A stretch of DNA of 64,000 nucleotides from Acidobacteriota bacterium (GCA_003222675.1 QHWT01000071.1:114935-178934), one strand, 5' to 3'; positions 25,850-35,603 are shown, counted from the stretch's first letter. Notes: generated from the sequence alone by a model not told the origin. Numbers and translations are program-made.

Positions 25850-27961
25850 CTACCGGGCCACCTTCTCGGCGTGCACCGCCGGTGCGTAAAGGTGCCTGGC
25901 GTATTCCTTGACCATGCGTCGCGCGCTGAACCGCGGCGCGACGGTCACGATCGCCTGGCGCACAATCGCCAGCCACCGCCGCGGAATCCCGTTCTCGTCG
26001 CGATCGTAGAAGGTCGGCACGATCTGCCGCTCGAGTAGCTCGTAAAGCGCCGCAGCGTCTGCCGCGTCGACCGCATCGTGATCGTCCGCAGGCGCGTGCC
26101 CCTCGATCACCCAGCCGTTCTCTCCGGTGTAGCCTTCCGCCCACCATCCGTCGCCGATGGAGAGGTGCGGTACGCCATTGACCGACGCCTTCATGCCGCT
26201 CGTGCCGCTCGCTTCGAGCGGCTTGCGCGGGTTGTTCAGCCACACGTCGCAACCCTGCACGAGGAAATGCGCGACGTGGAGGTCGTAGTCGTCCACGAAG
26301 GCGATGCGGCCGCCGAAGGCAGGATCGAGCGCGCGACGGTACACCTGCTGCAGGTGATGCTTGCCGGTCTCGTCGGCCGGATGTGCCTTGCCGGCGAACA
26401 CGATCTGCACGGGACGCCGTGAGCCGTTGAGAATCGCCTGCAACCGCTGCGCGTTGTGGAAGATCAGTTCCGGCCGTTTGTACCCCGTATTCGGATCGAG
26501 CAGCGTTCCGGCGGCCACGACGCGCCCGGCGCTGACCTGCTCGTAGCGCCACCGCTGGCGCGCGCGGTCGCGAATGAACGCGAACAAGTACTCGCGCAGC
26601 AAGCCGCGCGCCGCCCACAGCGCTTCATCCGGGACCTGCTGCACGGCGGCCCACACGCTCGGTTCGTCGTGGCGTTCGCGCCAGTCGGCCGGCAGGTACT
26701 GGTCGAACAGGCGTGCCATCTCGTTCGAGAGCCACGTCGGCTCGTGAATCCCGTTGGTCAGTGAGCGGACGGGTCGCGCGTCTTCGGCCAGGCCCGGCCA
26801 GATCGGTCCCCACATCTCTCGCGTCACGACGCCGTGAAGCTGGCTGACCGCGTTCACGCCGTTCGCCGTGCGAAGCGCCAGCGCCGTCATGTTGAACTGC
26901 ATGCCGGAGCCGTTGTCGTACGCGCCAAGCTGCATGAAGCGATCGCGGTACGCCCCGAGCGTTCCCCAGCAGCCCGCGAGGTGCGTCTCCACGAGACTGA
27001 ACGGAAACGCATCGTGCCCCGCGGGGACCGGCGTGTGCGTCGTAAAGACCGTGGCGCGCCGCACCTCTTCGAGCGCGCTGTCGAATGTCTGGCCCGCCTC
27101 GATGAGATCCCGAATGCGCTGCAGCACGACGAACGCCGCGTGCCCCTCGTTCAGGTGCCACACGGCCGGCGTCGAGCCGAGCGCCTTCAGCGCGCGAACG
27201 CCGCCGACCCCGAGGATGATCTCCTGCTGGATGCGTGTCTCGCGATCGCCGCCATAGAGTCGCGCCGACAGCTCGCGATCCCAGGGAGCGTTTTCCTCGA
27301 GATCGGTATCGAGCAGGTACAACTTCACGCGGCCAAGACGCACGCGCCAGACCTGCACCAGCACGCTGCGATTGCCCAGCGGCACGGGGACGATGCAGTT
27401 GCTGCCGTCGGAGGTGCAGGCGGGCTCGATCGGCGCGTCGGCCCAGTTGAGCCGCTCGTACGATTCCTGCTGCCAGCCCTCAGGGGAAATCTTCTGATGG
27501 AAGTACCCCTGCGGATACATGAACCCGACGCCGATGAGCGGCAGGCCGAGGTCGCTCGCTTCCTTGCAGTGGTCGCCGGCGAGCACGCCAAGGCCGCCGG
27601 CGTAAATCGGCAGCGACTGGTGCAGCGCGAACTCCGCCGAGAAGTAGGCAATCGATCCCGACTGGTCGCCGATCTCCCGCTGCCACCACGTATCGCGCGC
27701 CGCGCGCGCGCGATCGAGCGCGTCGATGGCAATGTCGTACGCGCGGAGGAATTCCTGGTCGTTGGCGAGAATGGCGAGCTGGTCGGCCGACGCGTTGCGC
27801 AGCATCAGCACCGGGTTGTGCGCGGTCTGGCGCCACAACGCGTAGTCCATTCGGCGAAACACGTCGCGCGCCGCGCTGTTCCACGTCCACCAGAGGTCGT
27901 AGGCCAGTTCGGTGAGACGCTTGATACGTTCCGGAAGCTGCGGGAGTTGCGGATTGGTCAT
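25850..27961 (-). CDS. glgP: Alpha-glucan phosphorylase
   Basis: GT35 enzyme that phosphorolyses glycogen or maltodextrin to glucose 1-phosphate. It has 703 residues, the shorter type that lacks the regulatory N-terminus of animal and E. coli phosphorylases (TIGR02094-like). Recognisable are AYFSAEFALHQSLPIYAGGLGVLAGDHCKEASDLGLPLIGVG, in part as SLPIYAGGLGVLAGDH, then TTHTPVPAGHD, the NGIHEPTW segment and, near the C-terminus, EASGTSGMKASVNGVP with the PLP-binding lysine. ATG start. No other glycogen gene is adjacent. Confidence 0.95.
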   Translation of the reverse strand: MTNPQLPQLPERIKRLTELAYDLWWTWNSAARDVFRRMDYALWRQTAHNPVLMLRNASADQLAILANDQEFLRAYDIAIDALDRARAARDTWWQREIGDQSGSIAYFSAEFALHQSLPIYAGGLGVLAGDHCKEASDLGLPLIGVGFMYPQGYFHQKISPEGWQQESYERLNWADAPIEPACTSDGSNCIVPVPLGNRSVLVQVWRVRLGRVKLYLLDTDLEENAPWDRELSARLYGGDRETRIQQEIILGVGGVRALKALGSTPAVWHLNEGHAAFVVLQRIRDLIEAGQTFDSALEEVRRATVFTTHTPVPAGHDAFPFSLVETHLAGCWGTLGAYRDRFMQLGAYDNGSGMQFNMTALALRTANGVNAVSQLHGVVTREMWGPIWPGLAEDARPVRSLTNGIHEPTWLSNEMARLFDQYLPADWRERHDEPSVWAAVQQVPDEALWAARGLLREYLFAFIRDRARQRWRYEQVSAGRVVAAGTLLDPNTGYKRPELIFHNAQRLQAILNGSRRPVQIVFAGKAHPADETGKHHLQQVYRRALDPAFGGRIAFVDDYDLHVAHFLVQGCDVWLNNPRKPLEASGTSGMKASVNGVPHLSIGDGWWAEGYTGENGWVIEGHAPADDHDAVDAADAAALYELLERQIVPTFYDRDENGIPRRWLAIVRQAIVTVAPRFSARRMVKEYARHLYAPAVHAEKVAR

Positions 27962-27965
27962 ATTG

Positions 27966-28016
27966 GATTCGGGTATCAGGGCTTCGGGCTCCGGGCTTCA
28001 GGCTCCAGGTTCAGCG
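27966..28016. repeat. Short heptamer array, GGGCTTC/GGGCTCC family
   Basis: Four or five units (GGGCTTC, GGGCTCC, GGGCTTC, AGGCTCC) span the glgP-dehydratase gap. They extend into the dehydratase, whose last residues EPEARSPKP are repeat-encoded. Confidence 0.75.
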
Positions 28017-28998
28017 ATTCGGCTTTCACTCCGTTGCAGGCGCCGACGAGCTGCGCGAACCGCGCGAGATCGACGTTGCCTCCCGAGACGACCGCGACGA
28101 TCCTGCGATGGCCGTGCGCAGCCATCGCCGGAGACAACGCAGCCGCGACCGCGCACGCAGCGGCGCCTTCGGCAATCACGTGCACACGTTCGGCGACGAC
28201 TCTCATGGCCTGTGCCGCCTCGTCGAGCGATACGACGATTGACGCCCGCACGTGTTCCGTCAACAGCGGCCACATCGTCGCCAACACGGACTTGCCGCCC
28301 GCGCCGTCGACGAAGGAGGCCTGCCACTCCTCGAAGCGGCTCGGGCGTCCGGCCGCGAGCGACCGCTCGAGCGGCGCGGCCGTGGCGGGCTCCGCCGCAT
28401 AGACGGCGGCCTGTGGCCTGAGCGCGTGAAGCGCGACGCCGATCCCCGCGAGGAGACCGCCGCCGCCGACCGGTGCGATCACCGCGTCCACGTCCGGCAG
28501 ATCTTCGAGAATCTCGAGCGCCGCCGTTCCGTTGCCGCTCATGAAGTCGTCGTCGTCGAACGGGTGGACGAAGTGGCCGGTCATCCGCGAGGAGCGGTGC
28601 TCCTCGACCGTGCGCCAGCATTCGTCATACGACGCCTGCACAATCGAGGCGCCGAGCCGCTCGATCGCGCGCAACTTGGTTTCCGGGGCGGTGTCCATCA
28701 CCATGACACTGCACGGCGCGCCCACCTTCCGCGCGGCGAACGCAACGCCCTGCGCGGCATTTCCGGCGCTGACGGTCCAGACGCCGCCGGCGAGTTGTTG
28801 CGGCGTGAGGCGTCGCACGGCGTTATACGCGCCACGGATCTTGAACGAGCCGATCGGCTGCAGCGTTTCGAGCTTGAGAAAAATCTCAGGAGCGTTCGGA
28901 GCGACCGGGCCGAGCGGGACGAGCGGCGTGCGAAGGGCGGCGGCGTACACGCTGCGCGCTGCTTCGCGGATGGTCTCAATGGAGATGGAACGCTGCAT
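27976..28998 (-). CDS. PLP-dependent threonine dehydratase/serine racemase-like enzyme
   Basis: Fold-type II PLP enzyme deaminating threonine or serine, or racemising serine. It has 340 residues. The Schiff-base lysine is K53 in PIGSFKIRGA, the phosphate-binding loop is PVGGGGLLAG, and a late VVSGGNVD closes the site. There is no C-terminal ACT domain, so it is the catabolic or racemase type rather than IlvA. The C-terminal tail is low-complexity and comes from a heptamer array. ATG start. It is divergent from the glycosylasparaginase gene. Confidence 0.9.
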   Translation of the reverse strand: MQRSISIETIREAARSVYAAALRTPLVPLGPVAPNAPEIFLKLETLQPIGSFKIRGAYNAVRRLTPQQLAGGVWTVSAGNAAQGVAFAARKVGAPCSVMVMDTAPETKLRAIERLGASIVQASYDECWRTVEEHRSSRMTGHFVHPFDDDDFMSGNGTAALEILEDLPDVDAVIAPVGGGGLLAGIGVALHALRPQAAVYAAEPATAAPLERSLAAGRPSRFEEWQASFVDGAGGKSVLATMWPLLTEHVRASIVVSLDEAAQAMRVVAERVHVIAEGAAACAVAAALSPAMAAHGHRRIVAVVSGGNVDLARFAQLVGACNGVKAESLNLEPEARSPKP

Positions 28999-29143
28999 TA
29001 TCGGTCGTCATGGGCCGAAGAGTGATCGTAGCCGTCCGCAAGCTCAGCGTCAATGACGAGATGCAATTGCTGGACGTAGAATCGCGCGCGGGGCTGAAGC
29101 TTCGGAGCTCGGATGCGTGTTAAAGCTGAGCCGTTAAAAGCCG

Positions 29144-29192
29144 GATCGCACACTGCGAACCGCATTCCGCGGATCGCATACTGCGGCCTGCG
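29144..29192. repeat. Degenerate heptamer array in a divergent gap
   Basis: Seven consecutive units: GATCGCA, CACTGCG, AACCGCA, TTCCGCG, GATCGCA, TACTGCG, GCCTGCG. It lies 23 nt upstream of the glycosylasparaginase start, where the promoter or leader must be. The rest of the 217-nt gap holds no recognisable feature. Confidence 0.7.
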
Positions 29193-29215
29193 TATGCTCG
29201 AGGAGCCTTGCATTC

Positions 29216-30340
29216 ATGGCTGACAAAGTGACTCGCCGGAAATTCGTGCTGACCGGCACTGCCGGCCTTGCCGCTGCCGCCGCGGCCCCCACTTTTGCGC
29301 AGGCGCCCACCGTGATCATGAAGAAGAGCGTCAAGCCCGTCGTGATCGCCTCCGCAAACGGCAACAAGTTCAAGAACGGCGGTCAAGTGACGGGCATCGA
29401 GAAGGCGTTTTCGATGATGACGCAGGGGAGCGACGTGCTCGATGCACTGATCGCGGGCGTCAATATCGTCGAGCTCGATCCCGAAGAGACGAGCGTCGGC
29501 TACGGCGGCCTGCCGAATGCGGACGGCATCGTGCAGCTCGATTCCTGCTGCATGCACGGACCACGCAAGCGCGCGGGAGGCGTGGCGGCAATCGAAGGCG
29601 TGCGCACACCGTCGCTCGTCGCGCAGAAGGTGATGGATGAGACCGATCATCATCTGATCGTCGGGAAAGGCGCGCAGGAGTTCGCGCGCGCCATGGGATT
29701 CAAGATCGAGGACGACCTGAATACCGACCGCTCGCGCAAGGCATGGATCGAATGGAAGCGGCGCACTGATCCGCTGCACTATCTCGATCCGATTAAACGT
29801 CAGGCCGCGATCCGCCGGGTGGAGTTCGAGATGATGGAAGAAGGCTGGGTCGATCCGAATCACTTCTACGGCACGATCAACTGCGACGGCATCAACGCGA
29901 AAGGGGAAATCTGCGGCGTCACGACGACGAGCGGGCTCGCGTGGAAGATTCCAGGCCGTGTCGGCGATTCACCGATCCTGGGCGCGGGACTGTACGTGGA
30001 CGGCGAGGTCGGCGCCGCCGGATCCACGGGCCGCGGGGAGGCGAATCTCTACAACCTGACCTCGTTTCTAATCGTCGAGAACATGCGTCGTGGCATGCAC
30101 CCGAAGGATGCGGGCATGGACGCGATGAAGCGCATCAAGGCCAACACGGTGGAAAAACGCCTGCAGCGCGCCGACAGCAATCCGAACTTCAACATCAACT
30201 TCTACATTCTCAACGCGCAGGGACAGCACGCTGGCCTCGCGATGTACGCGGAGAACGACGTGAGCTACGCCGTGTGCACGGAAAACGGCGCGCAGACGAT
30301 CCCATGCGAGCCGTTACTGGCCGGGAAGTCGACGGAATGA
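29216..30340 (+). CDS. Tat-exported N4-(beta-N-acetylglucosaminyl)-L-asparaginase
   Basis: Ntn-hydrolase that splits the GlcNAc-asparagine bond of N-glycopeptides. It has 374 residues. A twin-arginine signal (TRRKFVLTGTAGLAAAAAA) leads into the asparaginase-2 fold. The predicted self-cleavage site lies before T220 in YGTINCDGIN, which would become the catalytic N-terminal threonine. GDSPILGAGLYVD and GSTGRGE match the substrate-binding stretches. ATG start with GAGGAG upstream. Export fits degradation of glycoproteins outside the cytoplasm. Confidence 0.93.
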   Translation: MADKVTRRKFVLTGTAGLAAAAAAPTFAQAPTVIMKKSVKPVVIASANGNKFKNGGQVTGIEKAFSMMTQGSDVLDALIAGVNIVELDPEETSVGYGGLPNADGIVQLDSCCMHGPRKRAGGVAAIEGVRTPSLVAQKVMDETDHHLIVGKGAQEFARAMGFKIEDDLNTDRSRKAWIEWKRRTDPLHYLDPIKRQAAIRRVEFEMMEEGWVDPNHFYGTINCDGINAKGEICGVTTTSGLAWKIPGRVGDSPILGAGLYVDGEVGAAGSTGRGEANLYNLTSFLIVENMRRGMHPKDAGMDAMKRIKANTVEKRLQRADSNPNFNINFYILNAQGQHAGLAMYAENDVSYAVCTENGAQTIPCEPLLAGKSTE

Positions 30341-30344
30341 CAGG

Positions 30345-30480
30345 TTTCGGGCTTCGCGCTCCAGGCTTCCGGCTTCGGGCTCCAGGAAGAGCAAATGCAG
30401 CATCGCGGCGGCTCTGTCAGTGGAATTCTCGGGCCTGATGCCCGAAGCCCGAGGCCCCCGACGCCCGAAGCCTGCAGGAT
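30345..30480. repeat. Heptamer-repeat dyad, GGGCTTC family
   Basis: The left arm (30345-30384) carries TTCGGGC/TCCAGGC units, the right arm (30432-30480) carries TGCCCGA/AGCCCGA units. A core of about 45 bp separates them. It lies between the asparaginase and a permease remnant. Confidence 0.85.
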
Positions 30481-30667
30481 CGTTGTCGCGCTCGCGTTCT
30501 CGGTGATCCGCTACGCGTCTCACGCGATAGTCCCGCTGCCCGATGCAGATGCCGTGACGTTCATTGCCGTGCCCGTGGTGCTCGTCACAATGGTGCTGCT
30601 CGCGTGCATTCTGCCCGCGAGACGTGCGGCACGTGTCGATCCACTCGTCGTCCTGAGGAGCTCTTGA
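30481..30667 (+). pseudogene. C-terminal remnant of an ABC transporter permease (FtsX/MacB type)
   Basis: The last roughly 60 codons read as one membrane segment (FIAVPVVLVTMVLLACILPA) followed by RRAARVDPLVVLRSS, the standard C-terminus of MacB/ADOP permeases. Everything upstream is repeat DNA, so the gene has lost its first 700 or so codons. The stop overlaps the TTG of the next gene (TTGA), preserving an old operon junction. Confidence 0.82.
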
Positions 30668-31512
30668 GACGGCTGTTCGTCGTGGCGCTCGTCGTGCTCG
30701 TATGCGGAGAGACACCGCACGCCGATCAAGCGCCGTCGCTCAAGACCGTTGTTCGGCGCGTTGCCGCATACGTGCAGGCGTACGGCGAGAAGGCGTCAAT
30801 CGTCGTCGCGACCGAGCGCTACACGCAGGACGTCACGAGTAACAGTGCCGCCGCCCGGCGGTATCGCGCTGTCGTCGCCGAGTTCGCGATTGTCAAGATT
30901 GCCGGTCTGGGCGATTGGGTCGGTTTCCGCGATGTTGTGGAGGTGGACGGCAGACGCATCACCGATCGCGAGGATCGGCTGCTGCAGGCGCTGATGACGG
31001 GAACGGGCGGCTTCGATGAGGCGCGACGGATCTCCGACGAAAGCGCGCGATTCAATATCGGGCCCATTCTCCGCAACTTCAACGTGCCGACGACGGCGCT
31101 GTTCTTCTTCACGCCGGACAACTTCGATCGCTTCAAATTCAAGCGCAAGGACGTGACGCCGGCGGTGTGGGAGATTGCGTTCCGGGAAACGCGACGGCCG
31201 ACGCTGATCAGAACGCCGGAGGGCGCGTCAGTTCCAGCTGCGGGCAGTCTGTGGGTGAATCCACAGGACGGCACCGTTCTCCGCACGAGACTGGAGGTCT
31301 TCGGCTTCGCGACGCCGGCTCACTCCGGGGACGCAGGGACCCACGGTGCGATCGACGTCACCTATCACCACATCGATGCGGTGGACATGTGGCTGCCAGA
31401 CACGATGGTTGAAACTTTTGAAGGCTCGCACGGTCCGGTCGTCGAGCGCACGCGCGGCGAGGCGCGATACAGCAACTACCGCCGCTTCGAGACGTCTGTG
31501 CGCATTAAATAG
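30664..31512 (+). CDS. Secreted protein of unknown function
   Basis: It has 282 residues from TTG at 30664. A signal peptide is visible (LFVVALVVLVCGETPHA). The mature part begins SLKTVVRRVAAYVQAYGEKASIVVATERYTQ and ends with THGAIDVTYHHIDAVDMWLPDTMVE and YSNYRRFETSVRIK. Proteins of this kind are frequent in Acidobacteriota next to ADOP permeases; no activity is known to me. The start overlaps the stop of the permease remnant, so expression may have been coupled to it. Confidence 0.8.
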   Translation: MRRLFVVALVVLVCGETPHADQAPSLKTVVRRVAAYVQAYGEKASIVVATERYTQDVTSNSAAARRYRAVVAEFAIVKIAGLGDWVGFRDVVEVDGRRITDREDRLLQALMTGTGGFDEARRISDESARFNIGPILRNFNVPTTALFFFTPDNFDRFKFKRKDVTPAVWEIAFRETRRPTLIRTPEGASVPAAGSLWVNPQDGTVLRTRLEVFGFATPAHSGDAGTHGAIDVTYHHIDAVDMWLPDTMVETFEGSHGPVVERTRGEARYSNYRRFETSVRIK

Positions 31513-31538
31513 GTTTCGGCCTGCTATCATCCCTTTTC

Positions 31539-34500
31539 ATGAAAGAGTGCCTGATCGGCGCCGCGCTGCTGTTCGCGGTCGTGGCGTTGCCTGCGCAGCA
31601 GATGGTCACCGAGACGCGCGATCCGGCGCAGGCGCAGGACGAGGACTTCGCCGCCTCGGTGAAGCAGTGGACGACGCAGCCGTACTTCACCAGCCCGCTC
31701 GTCGATCATCTGCCGAAGGCGCAGGGCATCCCCTCGCCGAAGGACCTCCTCGGGTATCACATCGGCGCGCCCGCGAAGCTGACCTACTACGCAGATATCC
31801 TTAGGTACTATCGCGCGCTCGCAGCCGCGACGCCGCGCGTCAGCGTCGAGTCGATCGGCCGTTCCGACGAAGATCGCGAGCTCGTTGTCGTGTGGGTCTC
31901 GTCGGACGACAACATCACGAATCTTCAGCACAACAAGAACAACCTGGCAAAGATTGCGGACCCGCGCGGTCTGACGCCGGATCAAATCAAACAGCTGATC
32001 GCGACGACGAAGCCGCAGTATCACCTGATGGGCGGCCTGCACAGCGGCGAGACGGGACCGTCGGAAATGCTGATGGAGCTGTGCTATCGGCTGGCGACCG
32101 AGACGTCGCCGCTCGTCAAACAGATTCGCGACAACGTGATCGTCTCGATCACGCCGGTCGCGGATCCGGATGGGCGCGACCGCAACGTCGACTGGTTCTA
32201 CAGCGAGCAGGAACGACAGCAGTCCGCGGGTGCGCAGGCGGCGGCCTCTCAGCCGGCAGCGCCCGCAGGTGCAGGACGCGGCGCCTCGACCGTCCGAGAG
32301 CCTCAGGGGCGCCTCGAACCCGGTCGAGGGGCGACAAGCTCCGGACAAGTCCCTTCGACAAGCCCAGGGCCGGGCGCTTCGACCCTTCGAGAGCCTCAAG
32401 GTCGCCTCGAGCCCAGTCGAGAGGCGACAGGCTCAGGGCAGGAAGGTCGGGGCGGGACCGCGCTGCCGTACTGGGGCAAGTACGTGTTCCACGACAACAA
32501 CCGCGACATCAACCTGTCGCAAGTCTCGATGCGCGCGATCGTGGACTGGTACTTCACCGCGCACCCGCCCATCATGCACGACCTGCACGAGGCGCAGCCG
32601 CTCCTCTATACATATAGCGGCGGTCCTCCGCAGAATCCGAATCTCGATCCGATTCTCTTCGCGGAACTGCCGTTCTTCGCGAACTTCGAGCTGGAACAGA
32701 TGACGAAGTGGGGCATGCCGGGCGTCTACACGCACGCGTTCATGGACGGCTGGTCGCCTGGCTATCTCGGCTCGGTCGCCTACAACCACAACGGCATGAT
32801 GCGGATGTACGAGACGCAGTCCGGGCGCGAGAATGCGCCGGGAGCAGGCCGGGGTTCCAGGGGTTCCACCGGTTCGGGTTCGCCAGGTTCTCCGGGTTCG
32901 GGTTCGGGGAGTTCAGCCTCCGCTGCCGATGGCGCACAGAGCGGTCGTGGGGGGGCAGGTCGAGGGACGGTTCCTTCCGGCCGGGGCGGATCTCAGCCGC
33001 GCGAGTGGTATCGCGGTCTCCCGATTCCGCCTGACGCCGTGGCGAACTTCTCGCGCCGCAACAACACGAACTACATGGAAACGGGCGTGCTCTCCGGACT
33101 GCAGCTCACGTCGATGTTTCCGAACATGGTGGTCGAGAACTTCTATCGCAAGACGCAGAACTCGGTCGATGCCGGCAGGACCGATCCACCCTTCGGCTAC
33201 GTCATTCCGGTCGCACGTGACATGACGCGCGCCGCCGCGCTTGTCAACATCCTGCGCGCGCAGCGGATCGAGGTCGGACAGGCGGCCGCCGAGATCAAGA
33301 CCACAGACGGAACGTTCCCGGCAGGTTCGTACGTGATCAAGCGCGATCAGCCGTACGGCCGTCTCGCGAAGAACCTGCTCGAGCGCCAGAACTATCCGGA
33401 TCCCAATCTCACCACCTACGACGACAGTGGTTGGACGATGGGGCTGGCGATGCTCGTCGATGTGAAGGAGATCAAGGACAAAGCGATTCTCGATGCGAAG
33501 GTCACGCCGGTGAAGGAGGCGGGTGCGAAAGGGAAGGTGACGGGCAAGGGGAACGCGGGAATCGCCGTCGCGCATTACGGCTCGAACAACATGATCGCGC
33601 TTCGGTATCGATTCAGGAATGTCGCGATGAAGGTGGCCGACAGGAGCTTCACGGCCGAAGGCGTCGAGTTCCCGGCGGGATCGTTCGTGATCACGAACGC
33701 GTCCGATCCCGCAGCGATCAAGATCGCCGCGGAGGACCTGGGGCTGACTGCCGCGGCGCTGACGGCGCTACCGTCCGTCGCCACGCACGATGCGGATCTC
33801 CCGCGCATCGCCATCTACACCGCGTGGAACGCGACCCAGGAGGTCGGCTGGGTCCGCTATACATTCGACAAGTTCGGGATCCCTTTCGATTTGATTTACA
33901 AGGAGCGCGTAAAGAAAGGAAATCTCCGCGCCGACTACGACGTCATCGTGATGCCGACGCAGCAGGCGAACCGGCAGGCGGTGTTCGCCCCGCCCGCGGC
34001 GCGGCCGGTGCCGTACCAGAGGAGCGGGAAATACAAGTTCCTCGGCATGTATGGCGAGTCGCCGGACATCTCCGGCGGGATGGGCGGCGAGGGGGTCGAC
34101 GCGTTCGCGAAGTTCCTCGACGCCGGCGGCACCCTGATCACGATGGGCGAGGCGTCGCGGTTCCCCGCGGAGCTCGGCTTCGCGCGCACCGTCGACGTCT
34201 CGTCGACGTCGAGTCAGTTCTACGCGCCGCGCCCGCTCGTCAACGCGGAGATCCTGAAGCCTGAGCACCCGGTGTTCTACGGCTACGCCGACAAGTTGAT
34301 CCCGCTGAAATACAGCGGCGGTCCTCTCATTACCGTCGGGCAACCGGACCAGTCGACCGTGCTCGGCCGGTATGTCGGCGGTGACGCCGCGGTGCTGAGT
34401 GGATTGATGCGCGGCGCCGACGAGATCCGCGATCGTCCGTTCGCGGTTGACGTCCCGGGAGGCCATACCGGGAAGGGGCGCGTGATCATGTTCGCGAACA

Positions 34501-34637
34501 ACCCGATCTATCGCTGGCAGAATCATGGCGAGTTCAACATGGTGTTCAATGCGCTCATGAATTGGAACGACGCGGCGGCTGCGCAGACCTCATCGTCGCC
34601 GACGCAGACGAATGGTTCGGGAGGCGGTGAAAGATGA
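31539..34637 (+). CDS. Secreted M14 zinc carboxypeptidase with repetitive inserts
   Basis: Large secreted metallopeptidase of 1032 residues with a signal peptide (IGAALLFAVVALPAQ). The zinc site is H168 and E171 in GGLHSGETGPSEM, and a third histidine is in MHDLHEAQP. The substrate-binding DNNRDIN lies between. The catalytic domain is interrupted twice: residues of about 230-306 carry a duplicated 31-codon module (GASTVREPQGRLEP and GASTLREPQGRLEP), and about 431-488 are Gly/Ser-rich. A long C-terminal half contains a GATase1-like stretch (GKYKFLGMYGESPDISG). ATG start. The next gene overlaps it by 4 nt. Confidence 0.9.
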   Translation: MKECLIGAALLFAVVALPAQQMVTETRDPAQAQDEDFAASVKQWTTQPYFTSPLVDHLPKAQGIPSPKDLLGYHIGAPAKLTYYADILRYYRALAAATPRVSVESIGRSDEDRELVVVWVSSDDNITNLQHNKNNLAKIADPRGLTPDQIKQLIATTKPQYHLMGGLHSGETGPSEMLMELCYRLATETSPLVKQIRDNVIVSITPVADPDGRDRNVDWFYSEQERQQSAGAQAAASQPAAPAGAGRGASTVREPQGRLEPGRGATSSGQVPSTSPGPGASTLREPQGRLEPSREATGSGQEGRGGTALPYWGKYVFHDNNRDINLSQVSMRAIVDWYFTAHPPIMHDLHEAQPLLYTYSGGPPQNPNLDPILFAELPFFANFELEQMTKWGMPGVYTHAFMDGWSPGYLGSVAYNHNGMMRMYETQSGRENAPGAGRGSRGSTGSGSPGSPGSGSGSSASAADGAQSGRGGAGRGTVPSGRGGSQPREWYRGLPIPPDAVANFSRRNNTNYMETGVLSGLQLTSMFPNMVVENFYRKTQNSVDAGRTDPPFGYVIPVARDMTRAAALVNILRAQRIEVGQAAAEIKTTDGTFPAGSYVIKRDQPYGRLAKNLLERQNYPDPNLTTYDDSGWTMGLAMLVDVKEIKDKAILDAKVTPVKEAGAKGKVTGKGNAGIAVAHYGSNNMIALRYRFRNVAMKVADRSFTAEGVEFPAGSFVITNASDPAAIKIAAEDLGLTAAALTALPSVATHDADLPRIAIYTAWNATQEVGWVRYTFDKFGIPFDLIYKERVKKGNLRADYDVIVMPTQQANRQAVFAPPAARPVPYQRSGKYKFLGMYGESPDISGGMGGEGVDAFAKFLDAGGTLITMGEASRFPAELGFARTVDVSSTSSQFYAPRPLVNAEILKPEHPVFYGYADKLIPLKYSGGPLITVGQPDQSTVLGRYVGGDAAVLSGLMRGADEIRDRPFAVDVPGGHTGKGRVIMFANNPIYRWQNHGEFNMVFNALMNWNDAAAAQTSSSPTQTNGSGGGER
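32281..32440 (+). repeat. 93-bp-spaced tandem duplication inside the M14 gene
   Basis: Two copies of about 66 bp begin at 32281 and 32374, both containing GAGAGCCTCA and CCTTCGACAAGCC-like or GACAGGCTCAGGGC-like segments. The spacing of 93 bp (31 codons) keeps the frame. The sequence resembles CTTCGACAAGCTCAGGGC-type dispersed repeats seen in many environmental genomes. Confidence 0.85.
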
Positions 34638-35599
34638 CGTTCGCACTCATCTCAGTGGCCGTGGCGATGTTGTGTGGAGAAGTCGGGGCCGGCGCGCGCG
34701 CGCAGCAGCCGAGTTCAGCGCCACCATCGCCGCCAGCCGCGAGTCGCGGTCTCAACACGCTGCCGCAGGAGATCCCGCTCTGGGAGGGCGGCGCTCCGGG
34801 CGCGCTCGGCACCGAGGATACCGACAGGCCCACGCTGACGATCTATCGCGCGCCGCGCGTCGCCAACGGCACCGGCGTGATCGTGGCACCGGGCGGCGGC
34901 TACACCGCGCTCGCGATGGACCATGAGGGACGCCAGGTCGCGTACTGGTTCAACGCGATGGGCGTGTCAGCATTCGTGCTGAAGTATCGTCTCGGCCCGA
35001 GATACCATCATCCGATCGAGCTCGGGGACGCGCAGCGCGCGATCCGCACCGTGCGCGCGAGGGCGCAGGAGTTCGGCGTCCTCGCCGATCGCATCGGCAT
35101 GATGGGATTCTCGGCGGGCGGGCATTTGACGGCGACCGCCGGAACTCATTTCGATGCTGGAAAGCCTGACGGTTCGGATCCCATCGACCGCGTCAGCAGC
35201 CGTCCGGACTTTCTCATCCTCGGGTATCCCGTAATTTCGTCCGACCCCACGATCGCGCACGCCGGATCGTTCAAGAATCTGCTGGGCGACACGCCCGAGC
35301 CGCGCCTGCTCGAGGATCTGTCGAACGACCTGCGCGTCACGCCCGAGACGCCCCCGACGTTTCTGTTTCACACGAACGCGGATACGGGAGTCCCAGCCGA
35401 GAACAGCGTGCGTTTCTATCTCGCGCTCCGCAAGGCAAAGGTGCCGGCCGAGATGCACATTTTCGAGAATGGTCCGCACGGCGTCGGTCTCGCGCTGAAC
35501 GATCCGTCACTGAGCGCCTGGCCGACGCTGCTGATGAATTGGCTCCGCGCGCGCGGATTGCTGACCAGGCCTGCTGGAGTGCCAGCATCGGGGCGCTGA
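34634..35599 (+). CDS. Secreted alpha/beta-hydrolase (esterase/acetylxylan esterase-like)
   Basis: It has 321 residues with a signal peptide (ALISVAVAMLCGEVGAGARA). The oxyanion region GVIVAPGGGYTALAMDHEG is followed by the nucleophile elbow GFSAGG. The acid is probably the aspartate in NADTGVP and the base the histidine in GPHGVGLA. Members act on acetylated or feruloylated xylan or other short esters; the substrate is not fixed here. ATGA overlap with the M14 gene indicates co-translation. Confidence 0.88.
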   Translation: MTFALISVAVAMLCGEVGAGARAQQPSSAPPSPPAASRGLNTLPQEIPLWEGGAPGALGTEDTDRPTLTIYRAPRVANGTGVIVAPGGGYTALAMDHEGRQVAYWFNAMGVSAFVLKYRLGPRYHHPIELGDAQRAIRTVRARAQEFGVLADRIGMMGFSAGGHLTATAGTHFDAGKPDGSDPIDRVSSRPDFLILGYPVISSDPTIAHAGSFKNLLGDTPEPRLLEDLSNDLRVTPETPPTFLFHTNADTGVPAENSVRFYLALRKAKVPAEMHIFENGPHGVGLALNDPSLSAWPTLLMNWLRARGLLTRPAGVPASGR

Positions 35600-35603
35600 T
35601 CGC

